From JBKECF01 sp047974375 (GTDB lineage Bacteria > Bacillota > Clostridia > Lachnospirales > CAMZNU01), in assembly GCA_047974375.1 (NCBI GenBank), contig JBKECF010000054.1, positions 248,001-312,000 on the forward strand: a DNA stretch of 64,000 nucleotides. Direction: 5' to 3'. The position numbers and the translations under genes are program-made. The notes below the pieces were generated by a model. It had not been told where the DNA came from. It did no database searches and was given only the letters and a program-made list of their open reading frames with translations. Below, one piece after another: positions 26,277-35,080 of this stretch. Within the stretch, counting starts at the first letter, position 1, and each line of letters begins with the position of its first letter.

Positions 26277-27554
26277 TTGAAAGTAAAAAATTTTGAAGGA
26301 AATGACGAGCAAGAGGTACTAACTCAAGTTAAAAACGAGATGGGACCAGATGCTGTTATTTTAAATATAAAAAAGATAACTCAAAAAGGTCTATTTGCTT
26401 TTTTAAGAAAAAATAAAGTAATTGTAACAGCGGCGATAGACGAAAAAGAGAAAAAAAGGGAAATACCATCTAAGGTATATATGCAAGAAACAAAGCAGAA
26501 AGAGAAAACAGAAATCAAAAATGTAGCTGATAAAGAGGATATACAAGGCAAAAAAAATACAGTTATTAATAAAAATTCTGCTGCTTTAAATGAGCTGAAT
26601 GAAAAGCTAGCAGAAATAACAAGTATGGATAAAGATAGCATTATACGTAAGCAAAATAAAGAAATTGAAAAGCTAAAGAGTAAGTTAGCCGAGTCAAATG
26701 TTTTAATAAATAAGCTGGGTGATGATTTAAAGGATACAGGTAGTAAAAGTGGTAAATACACAAATCAAATACTAAATATTATTTACGACACTCTAATAGA
26801 AAATGAGATATGTGAAGAAGTTGCTGAATTTTTAATAGATGGAGTAGATGAAGAGCTAAGTGAAACAAATTTAATTGTTACCTATGTTTATTCCAAAATA
26901 GTGGAGCTTATTTCCAATGGCGATTTTTCTGGACCTTTTAGTAAAGTTTTTAATAGCAATACTCTAGTGTTTTTAGGCCCAACAGGAGTGGGTAAGACTA
27001 CAACTATAGCAAAGCTTACTTCTAAATTAGTACTAGAAGAAAGTGCAAATGTAGGGTTAATTACAGCGGATACATATAGAATAGCAGCCGTAGAGCAATT
27101 GCAAACATACGTAGATATATTAAATTTAGACATGGAAGTTGTATATAACCATGAAGATATGAAAGTGGCTTATAAAAAGTTAAAGAATAAAAAAGATATA
27201 ATTATTGTTGATACGGCTGGACGTTCTCACAAAAATACAGCTCAAGTAAACGAACTAAAAGAATTGGTGGAAGTAATACCAGAAAGCGAAAATTTCTTGG
27301 TATTAAGTTTAACAACAAAAAGTGAGGACTTAAATAAAATAATCGAGGTCTATACAGGTTTGTTTGATTATAGTTTAATTTTCACAAAGGCAGATGAAAC
27401 TACAAGATACGGTAATTTAGTAAATACCTGCTTTATTACTGGAAAGAAAATAGCCTTTATAACAAATGGGCAGCTAGTTCCAGATGATATAGCTGTTTTA
27501 AACGCAGACTTTATAGCAAGGTCTGTAATGGGTTTGGAAGGTGATGGAAGATGA
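26277..27554 (+). CDS. flhF: Flagellar biosynthesis GTPase FlhF
   Basis: SRP-family GTPase that sets flagellar position. The N-terminal basic/coiled-coil region (~50-155) is followed by the NG domain: G1 'GPTGVGKTTT' (~234-243), 'ITADTYRIAAVEQL', G3 'DTAGRSHKN', and G4 'FTKADETTRYGN'. It starts with TTG at 26277, immediately after the flhA stop, so it is translationally coupled. It overlaps flhG by 4 bases. 425 residues fits the family. FlhF recruits the flagellar base to its site and FlhG stimulates its GTPase. Confidence 0.95.
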   Translation: MKVKNFEGNDEQEVLTQVKNEMGPDAVILNIKKITQKGLFAFLRKNKVIVTAAIDEKEKKREIPSKVYMQETKQKEKTEIKNVADKEDIQGKKNTVINKNSAALNELNEKLAEITSMDKDSIIRKQNKEIEKLKSKLAESNVLINKLGDDLKDTGSKSGKYTNQILNIIYDTLIENEICEEVAEFLIDGVDEELSETNLIVTYVYSKIVELISNGDFSGPFSKVFNSNTLVFLGPTGVGKTTTIAKLTSKLVLEESANVGLITADTYRIAAVEQLQTYVDILNLDMEVVYNHEDMKVAYKKLKNKKDIIIVDTAGRSHKNTAQVNELKELVEVIPESENFLVLSLTTKSEDLNKIIEVYTGLFDYSLIFTKADETTRYGNLVNTCFITGKKIAFITNGQLVPDDIAVLNADFIARSVMGLEGDGR

Positions 27555-28435
27555 TGGATCAAGCGTCTACCTTAAGAGAGTTATACAAGGAAAAAAATGA
27601 AGAAATAAGTGAACAAATAACGGAATTTTCTTCAAAGAGCAAAGTTATATCAATTTCCAGCGGTAAAGGTGGGGTAGGCAAATCAACTTTTGTAGTAAAC
27701 TTAGCAATTAGTATTGCAAATAATGAAAAAAAAGTAGTTATTATAGATGCGGACATAGGACTTGCAAATATAGAAGTGTTGTTTGGGGCTTTGCCAAAGT
27801 ATAATCTATTGGATGTAATACATAACAATGTGTCTATTGAAACTGCTATAAGCCAAGGGCCAAGTGGAATCCACTTTTTATCAGGTGGTTCGGGGCTTTC
27901 TCAATTAGTTACTTTAAATGCCAAAGAGCAAACCTATTTAATTAGCTTGTTCAAGTATTTAGATGAAAATTTTGATTATATAATTATTGATAATGGTGCG
28001 GGAGTTAATGAAATGGTTATAAATTTTATTAAATCTAGTAATAATGTAATTATTGTAACAACACCAGAACCAACGTCTATTGCAGATGCATATACATTAA
28101 TTAAAATGGTAACAATAAAATCTGACATAACAGATATAAGTTTAGTAGTAAATAAATCTACAACAGAAAGTCTTGCATTGGAAACACATAAAAAAATGAA
28201 TATTGTTGCAGAAAAATTTTTAGATATAAAAATAAAGTATTTGGGGTATTTACCCAATGACGGGAAGTTAGTGGAATCGGTTATAAACCAGAGGCCAATA
28301 TATAATGAGTCACCAAATTCTAAATATGTAAAGTCGCTAAATAAAATAACAGAAAATATAATAAATACGGAAATAAAAACTAACGATATTCCATTTGCTA
28401 AAAAATTAATGTTGTTTTTTAAGCAGAATAAGTAG
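27551..28435 (+). CDS. flhG: MinD/ParA-like ATPase FlhG (YlxH)
   Basis: A 294-residue deviant-Walker ATPase that controls flagellar number together with FlhF. Deviant Walker A 'SSGKGGVGKSTFVVN' (~35-49), 'IIDADIGLANIEVLFG' (~70-85) and 'YIIIDNGAGVNE' (Walker B-like) are visible. The Gln/Glu-rich N-terminus ('LRELYKEKNEEISEQITEF') corresponds to the helix that activates FlhF. Start ATG overlaps the flhF stop (ATGA). The C-terminus has a basic, hydrophobic tail consistent with a membrane-targeting sequence. Confidence 0.93.
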   Translation: MMDQASTLRELYKEKNEEISEQITEFSSKSKVISISSGKGGVGKSTFVVNLAISIANNEKKVVIIDADIGLANIEVLFGALPKYNLLDVIHNNVSIETAISQGPSGIHFLSGGSGLSQLVTLNAKEQTYLISLFKYLDENFDYIIIDNGAGVNEMVINFIKSSNNVIIVTTPEPTSIADAYTLIKMVTIKSDITDISLVVNKSTTESLALETHKKMNIVAEKFLDIKIKYLGYLPNDGKLVESVINQRPIYNESPNSKYVKSLNKITENIINTEIKTNDIPFAKKLMLFFKQNK

Positions 28436-28473
28436 TAAATAGGATTTAAGAAATAAGTGTAGGGATTACTAAA

Positions 28474-29181
28474 ATGGGAGAAAATATGCTATACAAGAAA
28501 ATAAAACCAGGGAATATGGTAGAGATTGCTTTAAAGTTAGATGATGATAATTCAAGCAAGGTCTACGTGACAAAGGTGGAAAATGTAGAAAGTGAAGAAG
28601 AGGTATATGTAAATGTACCTTTTAGTATGGGACAGCTAGTTAAGCTGCCTATAAGCGAGAATTATACCATGCTTTTTATAGACGCATCTAAGTCTATGCA
28701 TAGGTTTGATGCAGCCATACGTGAATATGCAGACATTGATGGGTTTAAATACATGAAAGTTGCCTTGCTTTCAGAAGGTAAGCGAGTGCAACGTAGAGAA
28801 TACTATAGGTATGCGGTGGAAATGGATTTAAAATTTTATGCATATGTTGGAGATAAAATACAAAGAGATGCCATGTATGAGGGGCAAATGATTGATCTTG
28901 GTGGTGGAGGTGTTAAGTTTGTTTCCGATAATGAATTAATGGAAAGAGATTTAATACAAATAGTAATTATATTAAACGGAGAATTTATTATATCCGATGC
29001 CATTATATTAAGTGTGGAGAAATCTAAAAATGTTAATTTTAAGTATGAATATAGAGTGAAATTTGACGGGATTGTGGATGTAGAGAGAGAAAAAATAGTT
29101 AAATTTGTTTTTACTGAACAAAGAAAAGAAATGAAAAGAATTTCAAAAACTGACTCTAAGCAAGAAGTTGACGTAGAGTAG
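28474..29181 (+). CDS. PilZ-domain c-di-GMP receptor (YcgR/YpfB-like flagellar brake)
   Basis: A 235-residue protein with an N-terminal YcgR-like domain (~1-100) and a C-terminal PilZ domain (~108-215). The c-di-GMP motif RxxxR appears in 'VQRREYYRYA' and the second motif is 'IDLGGGGVKF', a Gly-rich form of D/NxSxxG. Bound c-di-GMP lets such proteins slow the flagellar motor. Two diguanylate cyclases and a c-di-GMP riboswitch lie elsewhere in the window, consistent with a shared signal. A second in-frame ATG 12 bases downstream, with gggag before it, is an alternative start. Confidence 0.88.
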   Translation: MGENMLYKKIKPGNMVEIALKLDDDNSSKVYVTKVENVESEEEVYVNVPFSMGQLVKLPISENYTMLFIDASKSMHRFDAAIREYADIDGFKYMKVALLSEGKRVQRREYYRYAVEMDLKFYAYVGDKIQRDAMYEGQMIDLGGGGVKFVSDNELMERDLIQIVIILNGEFIISDAIILSVEKSKNVNFKYEYRVKFDGIVDVEREKIVKFVFTEQRKEMKRISKTDSKQEVDVE

Positions 29182-29196
29182 AAAGGAGTGGTGAAA

Positions 29197-29808
29197 ATGG
29201 AAATAAATAGTACTCACAAAATGAAACTAGACTATTTAAAAGAGTTAAGTAATATTGGTGCAGGAAATGCCTTGATGGCACTTTCGGAGTACACAAAAGC
29301 ACAATTTTTAATGGACGTGCCAAAAATTAGTTTTTTAGATATAAAAGATATTCCGAATATTTTTGGTGACCCAGAGGAATTAATAATAGGAACATTAAGT
29401 TTTTTAGAAAATGACATAAGAGGAATTATACTTTTTGTTCAGAATTTAGGTGCAGCTGAAGGTCTTTATAGCATGTTTGGAGAAACTTTAAAAATTGATG
29501 TAAACAATGCTGTTTTAGAAGATGAAGAAAGAGAAAAGTTAATAAGAACAGGCAGAATTATGTTTGATTCTTATTTTAATGCATTAGCAACAATGTTAAA
29601 TTTAAATATAGGTGTAAGTGACCCTAAAATATCTATAGATATGGCGGGAGCAATATTAAGTGTACCAGCTACAGAATATGGAAAATATTCAGACACAGTA
29701 CTCATTATAGACTCTGTATTTAAAACGAAGGATCAAGAGTTTAATGGATTTATACTAATGATACCAGACTCTGTGTCTTTCGATAAATTATTTAAGATTT
29801 TTATGTAG
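29197..29808 (+). CDS. cheC: CheY-P phosphatase CheC
   Basis: Dephosphorylates CheY-P and is the partner of CheD in chemotactic adaptation. The first CheC/FliN-type signature is 'LKELSNIGAGNALMALSEY' (Glu and Asn spaced as in the active site). The second, around 'RTGRIMFDSYFNALATML', lacks the usual Glu, so one of the two sites may be weak. About 203 residues from the ATG at 29197, chosen because aaaggag lies 8 bases upstream; in-frame GTGs just upstream overlap that site. cheD starts 8 bases after its stop. Confidence 0.88.
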   Translation: MEINSTHKMKLDYLKELSNIGAGNALMALSEYTKAQFLMDVPKISFLDIKDIPNIFGDPEELIIGTLSFLENDIRGIILFVQNLGAAEGLYSMFGETLKIDVNNAVLEDEEREKLIRTGRIMFDSYFNALATMLNLNIGVSDPKISIDMAGAILSVPATEYGKYSDTVLIIDSVFKTKDQEFNGFILMIPDSVSFDKLFKIFM

Positions 29809-29816
29809 GGGGTAAA

Positions 29817-30302
29817 ATGGGTACAAGAATTTTAGTGAGTATGGCAGACTTGAACATTGCATGCAATACTGACTTTTTAACTACAATAGGACTAGGCTCT
29901 TGCCTAGGTATCTGTTTTTACGATGGGACACATAAAGTTGCCGGCATGGCTCATGCAATGTTGCCGAGCAGCGAGCAAATATCTAATAACCTAAATAAAC
30001 GTAAATTTGTAGATACATCAATTACAGAATTAATTACAAAAATGGAACGAGCAGGAGCTATAAGAAGTAGAATTGCAGCTAAAATATTTGGTGGGGCACA
30101 AATGTTTGCCACGACAAGAATTGATGACAGTATGAGAATCGGGGATAGGAATATAGAGGCAGTTAACCGTATATTAAGTGAAATGAGAATCCCTATAATT
30201 GCTAAAGACGTTGGTGGGAATTATGGGCGTACAATTATTATGTATGCCGAAACAGGAATAGTAACAGTAAAAACAGTAGGTAAAGGTGTAAAAGATTTAT
30301 AA
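29817..30302 (+). CDS. cheD: Chemoreceptor glutamine deamidase CheD
   Basis: Deamidates glutamines on chemoreceptors and binds CheC. Catalytic Cys is in 'GLGSCLGI' (Cys ~29), His in 'GMAHAMLPSS' (~46) and Thr/Ser in the following block. 'RSRIAAKIFGGAQMF' and 'RNIEAVNRIL' are typical. 161 residues is normal. It immediately follows cheC, as in Bacillus and Thermotoga. Confidence 0.95.
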   Translation: MGTRILVSMADLNIACNTDFLTTIGLGSCLGICFYDGTHKVAGMAHAMLPSSEQISNNLNKRKFVDTSITELITKMERAGAIRSRIAAKIFGGAQMFATTRIDDSMRIGDRNIEAVNRILSEMRIPIIAKDVGGNYGRTIIMYAETGIVTVKTVGKGVKDL

Positions 30303-30315
30303 GAAAAGGTGCTTT

Positions 30316-30603
30316 ATGCTAGATAAATTACATATTATAATCAGTATTTTGGCGGGTATAATATTTACAGTTATTGTAATTATTCTAAATGAAAGCTTTC
30401 AATATTGGTTGCCGCATATTATTTTAGTATTAATTTTATTTTATGTATTTGGTTCTATAGCGGCTAGCCGTTTAAAAAAACAGTTTATTAAAAAGAAATT
30501 GGCAGAGGGCAAAGAAGATGAAAGTATAATTGAGAGAGAAGAGCCCTCTGGGGATAACAGTGTATTAAAGGAATTTGCAAATGAAGCAGACGATGAGGAA
30601 TAA
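30316..30603 (+). CDS. Small two-TM membrane protein of the flagellar operon
   Basis: A 95-residue protein with two membrane segments (~8-27 and ~32-50), a basic stretch (RLKKQFIKKK) and an acidic tail. No domain recognised. Its position between cheD and sigma-28, with tight spacing on both sides, marks it as a member of the motility operon. Similar small membrane proteins occur here in related clostridia; function unknown. Confidence 0.75.
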   Translation: MLDKLHIIISILAGIIFTVIVIILNESFQYWLPHIILVLILFYVFGSIAASRLKKQFIKKKLAEGKEDESIIEREEPSGDNSVLKEFANEADDEE

Positions 30604-30617
30604 AGTAGGTGGTGGCA

Positions 30618-31379
30618 TTGAAAAAAACTAAAGATGAATTGTGGGCTGAATATAAAAAAAATAGACGTCAACAAATTAGAGATGCCTTAATTGAAGAATA
30701 CGCCTATTTAGTAAAAATAGTTGCAGCAAGGTTAAGAGCTAAGTATGGAACATATATTGATTACGATGATTTATGTGGTTACGGAGTATTTGGACTAATA
30801 GATGCAATTGATAAATTCGAAGATGATAAAGGTGCTAAATTTGAAACTTATGCATCACTTAGGATACGTGGGGCTATTATAGACAGCATTAGAAAGCTTG
30901 ACTGGGTACCAAGAGGCGTACGTGAACAAAATAAAATACTAAAAAATGCATATAAAACTGTTGAGGCAAGAGTGAACAGAGATCCTACAAACAAAGAGTT
31001 AGCCCAAGAGCTAGGTATTAGTACGGATGAACTAATTAAACTTATAAATAAAAATTCCGTATCTTCTCTAATATCCTTAGATGAATATGACGAAAAAAAT
31101 AGTGGCAACATAACCTATAGCGGGGAGAAAGAAAGATATGCACCAGATGCTAATGTTATGGAAGATGATAGAAAAACTATGCTAATTACTGCTTTAGAAT
31201 ATTTAAATGAAAAGGAAAAGTATGTAATAAACCTATACTATTTTGATGAATTGACTTTTAAGGAAATCGGTGAAGTATTAAGCGTTTCAGAATCTAGAAT
31301 ATCTCAAATACATTCAAAGGCTATTTTAAAATTAAGCATGAAATTAGGAGATAAAAAAGATATACTGATGAGTCTATAA
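30618..31379 (+). CDS. fliA: Flagellar sigma factor sigma-28 (FliA/SigD)
   Basis: RNA polymerase sigma factor for late flagellar and chemotaxis genes. Region 2 is visible ('YIDYDDLCGYGVFGLIDAIDK...FETYASLRIRGAIIDSIRKLDWVPR', shown in pieces), region 3 follows in 'NRDPTNKELAQELGISTDEL', and region 4 is 'LTFKEIGEVLSVSESRISQIHSKA' with its helix-turn-helix. About 253 residues. I favour a TTG start at 30618 because AGGTGG lies 5 bases upstream; an in-frame GTG at 30609 overlaps that site. Confidence 0.95.
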   Translation: MKKTKDELWAEYKKNRRQQIRDALIEEYAYLVKIVAARLRAKYGTYIDYDDLCGYGVFGLIDAIDKFEDDKGAKFETYASLRIRGAIIDSIRKLDWVPRGVREQNKILKNAYKTVEARVNRDPTNKELAQELGISTDELIKLINKNSVSSLISLDEYDEKNSGNITYSGEKERYAPDANVMEDDRKTMLITALEYLNEKEKYVINLYYFDELTFKEIGEVLSVSESRISQIHSKAILKLSMKLGDKKDILMSL

Positions 31380-31392
31380 AATGAGGTGTACT

Positions 31393-32982
31393 ATGGAAGC
31401 GGAAAAAATGGTAGTTCTGAAAAATTATGAAGGTGTCTTTATTGTTTTTCATAGAAAAAATCAAGAGGATTATATTCTCTTAAATGAAGTACAAGATATG
31501 CTAGTTAAAGAAGGTATTAAAGATATAGACTTTAATGCAATATTTGAAGCAGTAAATAATAAATTATTGGATTTTACAATAAAAGTGTCTGATGAGAAAA
31601 GTGAAATTGATGTTAGCACCTTAATACACATAAGTGTAAGAAATAATAAGCAAAAGGCATATGTGAAATTAAGCACGCCATTTATGGAATATTGTAGCGA
31701 TGTAAAAGGAACAATTAAAAAAGCTATTTTAGATAGTGGCATATCCTTCGGAGTAAAAGAAGATGTAATTGATGCCATAGCACAATCGGGAACACATAAT
31801 AGGGAATATTTAATAGCTACTGGCCTTGAGCCTCGTAATGGTAAAGATGGCTATATTGAGTATAACTTTGACACATCACCAAAAAGTTTAGTACCAAAAG
31901 AAAGAGATGACGGTACAGTTGACTATTTTAATTTAAATTTAGTAAAGCAAACTGCCAAGGGAACAATTTTGGTTAGAGGCCATGAACCGACACATGGAGC
32001 TTTAGGTAAAAATATTTATGGCGAGGATATTCCCTTTGTGGAAGGTCAAAAAATGCCAAATATGCCAACAGGTAAGGGTATTAAACTTATAAAGGAAGAA
32101 TCTATTATAGTTGCCGACGAAAGTGGCCAAATAGAGTATAAAGAAAGAGATAAAAAAATAAATATAAATCATATACTTGAAGTGCAAGGTATAAGCTATG
32201 CAACAGGCAATATTAAATTTGACGGTACAGTTGTAGTGCAAGGCAATGTGGACTATGGTATGAAAGTTGAGGCAAAAGGCGATATAGAAGTACATGGCAT
32301 AGTCGAAGGTGCAACAATTATAAGCGAGGGAAATATTACTCTTATAAAAGGTTGTATGGGTAGAAGAAAAGCATTAATAAAATGTAAGAAGAACTTAAAA
32401 GCTAAGTTTTTAGACGGCTGTACAGCTGAGGTAGATGGTAGTATTTTGTCCAATAGTATTATGCATTCGGAAGTAGTTTGTAACGATAAAATAATACTAG
32501 ATGGTAAAAATGCCCTTCTAGTAGGTGGAAAAATTTATGTTAAAAATTATATAGAAGCCAGGGTTGTGGGATCCCATTTAGCAACAACAACAGAAATCGA
32601 AATAGGCAATATACCAAGTGTAATGCAAGAATTTAAGGATTTATTAAAGAAGAGAAAAGATTCTGCAGAAAGAATAGAGAATATTGAAAAAATAATAAAG
32701 GCTTTAAGTTCTATAGAAAATTTGCCAGAGGATAAAAGAAGAATATTGGCAAAAACTTTCTCTAGCAAGGTTATATTAAAAACAGAAATGAGTGACTTAG
32801 ATAAAAAAATAGCAGTGCTAGAGGCGGATATTAATGTAGAAGATGGTAGGCTAAAAGTAAGAGAAACTATTTATACAGCTGTTCGTATTACAATAGGTAA
32901 TGCAACAAAGTTAGTATCTGAGGAAATGAATAACGTAGTTATGGAAAATAAAGATGGTAAAGTCGTTGTTTACAATATGTAA
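31393..32982 (+). CDS. FapA/DUF342-family protein
   Basis: A 529-residue protein of the FapA (DUF342) family, found after sigma-28 in many clostridial motility operons. An N-terminal region (~1-170) is followed by a right-handed beta-helix core of repeating hydrophobic turns ('GNIKFDGTVVVQGNVDYGMKVEAKGDIEVHG', seen as short repeats of V/I-x-G) and a C-terminal coiled coil (~415-490) with Lys/Glu-rich heptads. Its molecular function is not settled; polymer-like scaffolding is a common suggestion for the fold. The ATG at 31393 follows AGGTG, which makes an in-frame ATG at 31381 unlikely. Confidence 0.85.
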   Translation: MEAEKMVVLKNYEGVFIVFHRKNQEDYILLNEVQDMLVKEGIKDIDFNAIFEAVNNKLLDFTIKVSDEKSEIDVSTLIHISVRNNKQKAYVKLSTPFMEYCSDVKGTIKKAILDSGISFGVKEDVIDAIAQSGTHNREYLIATGLEPRNGKDGYIEYNFDTSPKSLVPKERDDGTVDYFNLNLVKQTAKGTILVRGHEPTHGALGKNIYGEDIPFVEGQKMPNMPTGKGIKLIKEESIIVADESGQIEYKERDKKININHILEVQGISYATGNIKFDGTVVVQGNVDYGMKVEAKGDIEVHGIVEGATIISEGNITLIKGCMGRRKALIKCKKNLKAKFLDGCTAEVDGSILSNSIMHSEVVCNDKIILDGKNALLVGGKIYVKNYIEARVVGSHLATTTEIEIGNIPSVMQEFKDLLKKRKDSAERIENIEKIIKALSSIENLPEDKRRILAKTFSSKVILKTEMSDLDKKIAVLEADINVEDGRLKVRETIYTAVRITIGNATKLVSEEMNNVVMENKDGKVVVYNM

Positions 32983-32994
32983 AAGGGTGATTAT

Positions 32995-33216
32995 ATGGAT
33001 ATAGGACCAATTAGAATAAATAATCCTGTAAATAATACAAGGAGACCTACAGAAAATTTATATAAGTACGAAAAGGACGGAAAGCGTAATAATGAGGATT
33101 ATTTAAAGGATTCAAAAAGGAAAAAAAATCAAAAGGATCAGGAAAAAGAAAAAAAAGATGAAACTAAGGATGAGGAAAGTAGAAACTCGTCTAGTATGTT
33201 TGATGTTTCCATATAG
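32995..33216 (+). CDS. Small highly charged protein
   Basis: 73 residues, mostly Lys, Glu, Asp and Asn (KDQEKEKKDETKDEE), with no hydrophobic core, so probably disordered. It starts 12 bases after the FapA-like gene, with aagggtga upstream, and ends 8 bases before the next gene. Position in the operon and the spacing support a real gene. No function can be inferred. Confidence 0.65.
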   Translation: MDIGPIRINNPVNNTRRPTENLYKYEKDGKRNNEDYLKDSKRKKNQKDQEKEKKDETKDEESRNSSSMFDVSI

Positions 33217-33224
33217 AGGATAAT

Positions 33225-33689
33225 ATGAATTTAGAGATAATTACAATTATAATGATTTTTATAGGTATTAGTTTTGTAGTAATAGGCGGAATAATTAATA
33301 AACGAGAAAAAAAGGACAATGACATACTTTATAAGAATATGTCTGAAACCTTCGATTTAGTAAATGTGCTATTTAACGATGTACAGGACGAAAGTAATAA
33401 TTTCAATGAACTAGCAGAATCTGTTTTTAATGAAATGGAGGAAAAGCAAAGTGAATTGCAGCATTTATATAATATGATACGGGAAACAAAAGAGCAGTAT
33501 GGTGAAGTAAAGCCTAGTGTGGATGCACCTAAAATAAATGAAAAAGTAGCAAAACCAACACTTAATACTCCAAAAGCTAGAAAAATTTATGAATTTGCAG
33601 ATAGTGGTATGACTAATGAGGAAATTGCTAAAAAGTTGAGAATTGGCAAAGGTGAGGTTGAGTTACTACAAAATTTAAGAGGGGTTTAA
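33225..33689 (+). CDS. Membrane-anchored coiled-coil protein, DUF6115/SwrB-like
   Basis: 154 residues: one N-terminal membrane segment (~5-25), a coiled coil (~30-90), and a C-terminal helix-turn-helix-like stretch 'ADSGMTNEEIAKKLRIGKGEVELL'. This layout, and the position after sigma-28 at the end of the fla/che operon, match Bacillus SwrB, which promotes flagellar export-apparatus assembly, and the clostridial DUF6115 family. Homology to SwrB itself is inference from layout and position. Confidence 0.65.
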   Translation: MNLEIITIIMIFIGISFVVIGGIINKREKKDNDILYKNMSETFDLVNVLFNDVQDESNNFNELAESVFNEMEEKQSELQHLYNMIRETKEQYGEVKPSVDAPKINEKVAKPTLNTPKARKIYEFADSGMTNEEIAKKLRIGKGEVELLQNLRGV

Positions 33690-33691
33690 AA

Positions 33692-34162
33692 TTGAAAAAG
33701 CATGAATTTTTTTTAGGCATAGGTGTGGGCATAATAGTTACGTCTATTGTATTTTATTTAGTTCTTAACTCTCAAAAAAACCTTGAAACTGAAAATCCTT
33801 TTGTAGAGAGAACAAAGGCAGAACAACCTAAGACAAAAGATAAACAAGAATTAGAATTAACGGAAGCTCCCACAGAAAGCACAAATGAAGTGGTGGTAAA
33901 GGCTAGTGAGGGCGTTAATAAAGAAATTAGTAAAGAAAAAAAAGAAAAACAGGAAGTAAAAGAAAAAATAGAAGTAGTTATTCCAGTAAATAGTACAGCA
34001 CAAGATATAGCAGGAACTTTATTTGAACTGGGAATAATAAATAACAAGAAAACATTTATTGACTTAGCTGTAAAAAACAATGTAACAAGAACATTAGAAA
34101 GTGGCACTTATTTTTTCGAAAAAAATAGCGATGAAAAGAATGTGCTTGACAGTTTGTACTAG
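33692..34162 (+). CDS. MltG/YceG-like membrane protein without catalytic domain
   Basis: 156 residues: an N-terminal membrane segment (~8-27), a Lys/Glu/Thr-rich linker (~30-95) and a C-terminal LysM-like stretch 'VIPVNSTAQDIAGTLFELGI' continuing to 'ESGTYFF', which matches the substrate-side subdomain of endolytic transglycosylase MltG. The catalytic domain with its essential Glu is absent; the protein ends at 156 residues against ~330-380. Such short forms exist in clostridia. It starts with TTG two bases after the previous stop, with gagggg upstream, and closes the operon. Confidence 0.65.
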   Translation: MKKHEFFLGIGVGIIVTSIVFYLVLNSQKNLETENPFVERTKAEQPKTKDKQELELTEAPTESTNEVVVKASEGVNKEISKEKKEKQEVKEKIEVVIPVNSTAQDIAGTLFELGIINNKKTFIDLAVKNNVTRTLESGTYFFEKNSDEKNVLDSLY

Positions 34163-34201
34163 GATTTGTATTATTCAAAAAGAATGTACAAATCCTTTTT
34201 A
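34161..34201 (+). terminator. Terminator closing the flagellar/chemotaxis operon
   Basis: aggatttgta (34161-34170) pairs with tacaaatcct (34187-34196), followed by T5. The stem overlaps the stop codon of the MltG-like gene. Confidence 0.85.
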
Positions 34202-34223
34202 CTATTAAAAGATTGGAGATAAT

Positions 34224-34991
34224 ATGACTTTTGATTCACATGCCCATTATGACGATAAAAGGTTTAGTAAAGACCGCCATGATATATTAGAAAATTTAAA
34301 AAACAAAAACGTAGGATGTGTTGTAAATATAGGTGCTGATATGAAATCCTCTAGGGCGTCGGTAAAATTGGCAGAGAGCTACAACTTTATATACGCAACT
34401 GTTGGGGTACATCCACATGATGCGAAAAGTATGACCGATGAAAATTTAATGGAGATAAAAAAATTATGTTTAAATAAAAAAGTAGTTGCATTGGGGGAAA
34501 TAGGACTAGATTATTATTACGATAATTCGCCAAAGGACAAACAAGTATTTTGGTTTAAAAAACAATTAGAACTTGCAAAAGAACTAAATATGCCTGTGGT
34601 TATTCATTCGAGAGATGCAGACCAGGAGTGTTTTAATATTATAAAGGAGGCTGGCCATTACAAGGGTATAATACATTGTTTTTCGGGTAGCAGTGAGTTG
34701 GCAAAGGAGTATGTAAAATTAGGTTTTTATATAGGTGTTGGTGGAGTATTAACTTTCAAAAATAGTGTGAAGTTAAAAAAGGTTGTAGAAGAAATAAATT
34801 TGGATAAAATAGTTATTGAAACTGATTGTCCTTATTTAGCACCAGAACCCTTTAGAGGAAAAAGAAATATATCGGAGTATTTGGAATATGTTTGCAAAGA
34901 AATAAGTAATATAAAAGAAACATCTGTAGAGGATATAGAAGAAATAACATGGAATAATGCTAAAAAAGTCTATGAAATAGAGGCTTTTTAG
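34224..34991 (+). CDS. tatD: TatD-family metal-dependent DNase
   Basis: A 255-residue TIM-barrel hydrolase that cleaves DNA 3'-to-5' and is linked to DNA repair and turnover. Metal ligands are visible in order: 'DSHAHYDD' (~4-11), 'GEIGLDYYYD' (~91-100), 'VIHSRDAD' (~127-134), 'IIHCFSGS' (~150-157), and 'ETDCPYLAPEPFRGKRN' (Asp ~203). Length and motifs are complete. ttggagat precedes the ATG. It is often next to metG or rsmA; here it stands between two terminators. Confidence 0.95.
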   Translation: MTFDSHAHYDDKRFSKDRHDILENLKNKNVGCVVNIGADMKSSRASVKLAESYNFIYATVGVHPHDAKSMTDENLMEIKKLCLNKKVVALGEIGLDYYYDNSPKDKQVFWFKKQLELAKELNMPVVIHSRDADQECFNIIKEAGHYKGIIHCFSGSSELAKEYVKLGFYIGVGGVLTFKNSVKLKKVVEEINLDKIVIETDCPYLAPEPFRGKRNISEYLEYVCKEISNIKETSVEDIEEITWNNAKKVYEIEAF

Positions 34992-35049
34992 TAGATTTTT
35001 GTAAAAGTATTGCATAAATATTAATTTTATGTTAAGATATTTAAGAATT

Positions 35050-35080
35050 AAAAGAGTAAATGTTACTCTTTTTTTTATTG
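35050..35080 (+). terminator. Terminator downstream of tatD
   Basis: aaagagtaa-atg-ttactctttttttt: a 9-bp stem with a 3-nt loop and a T-run. Confidence 0.7.
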
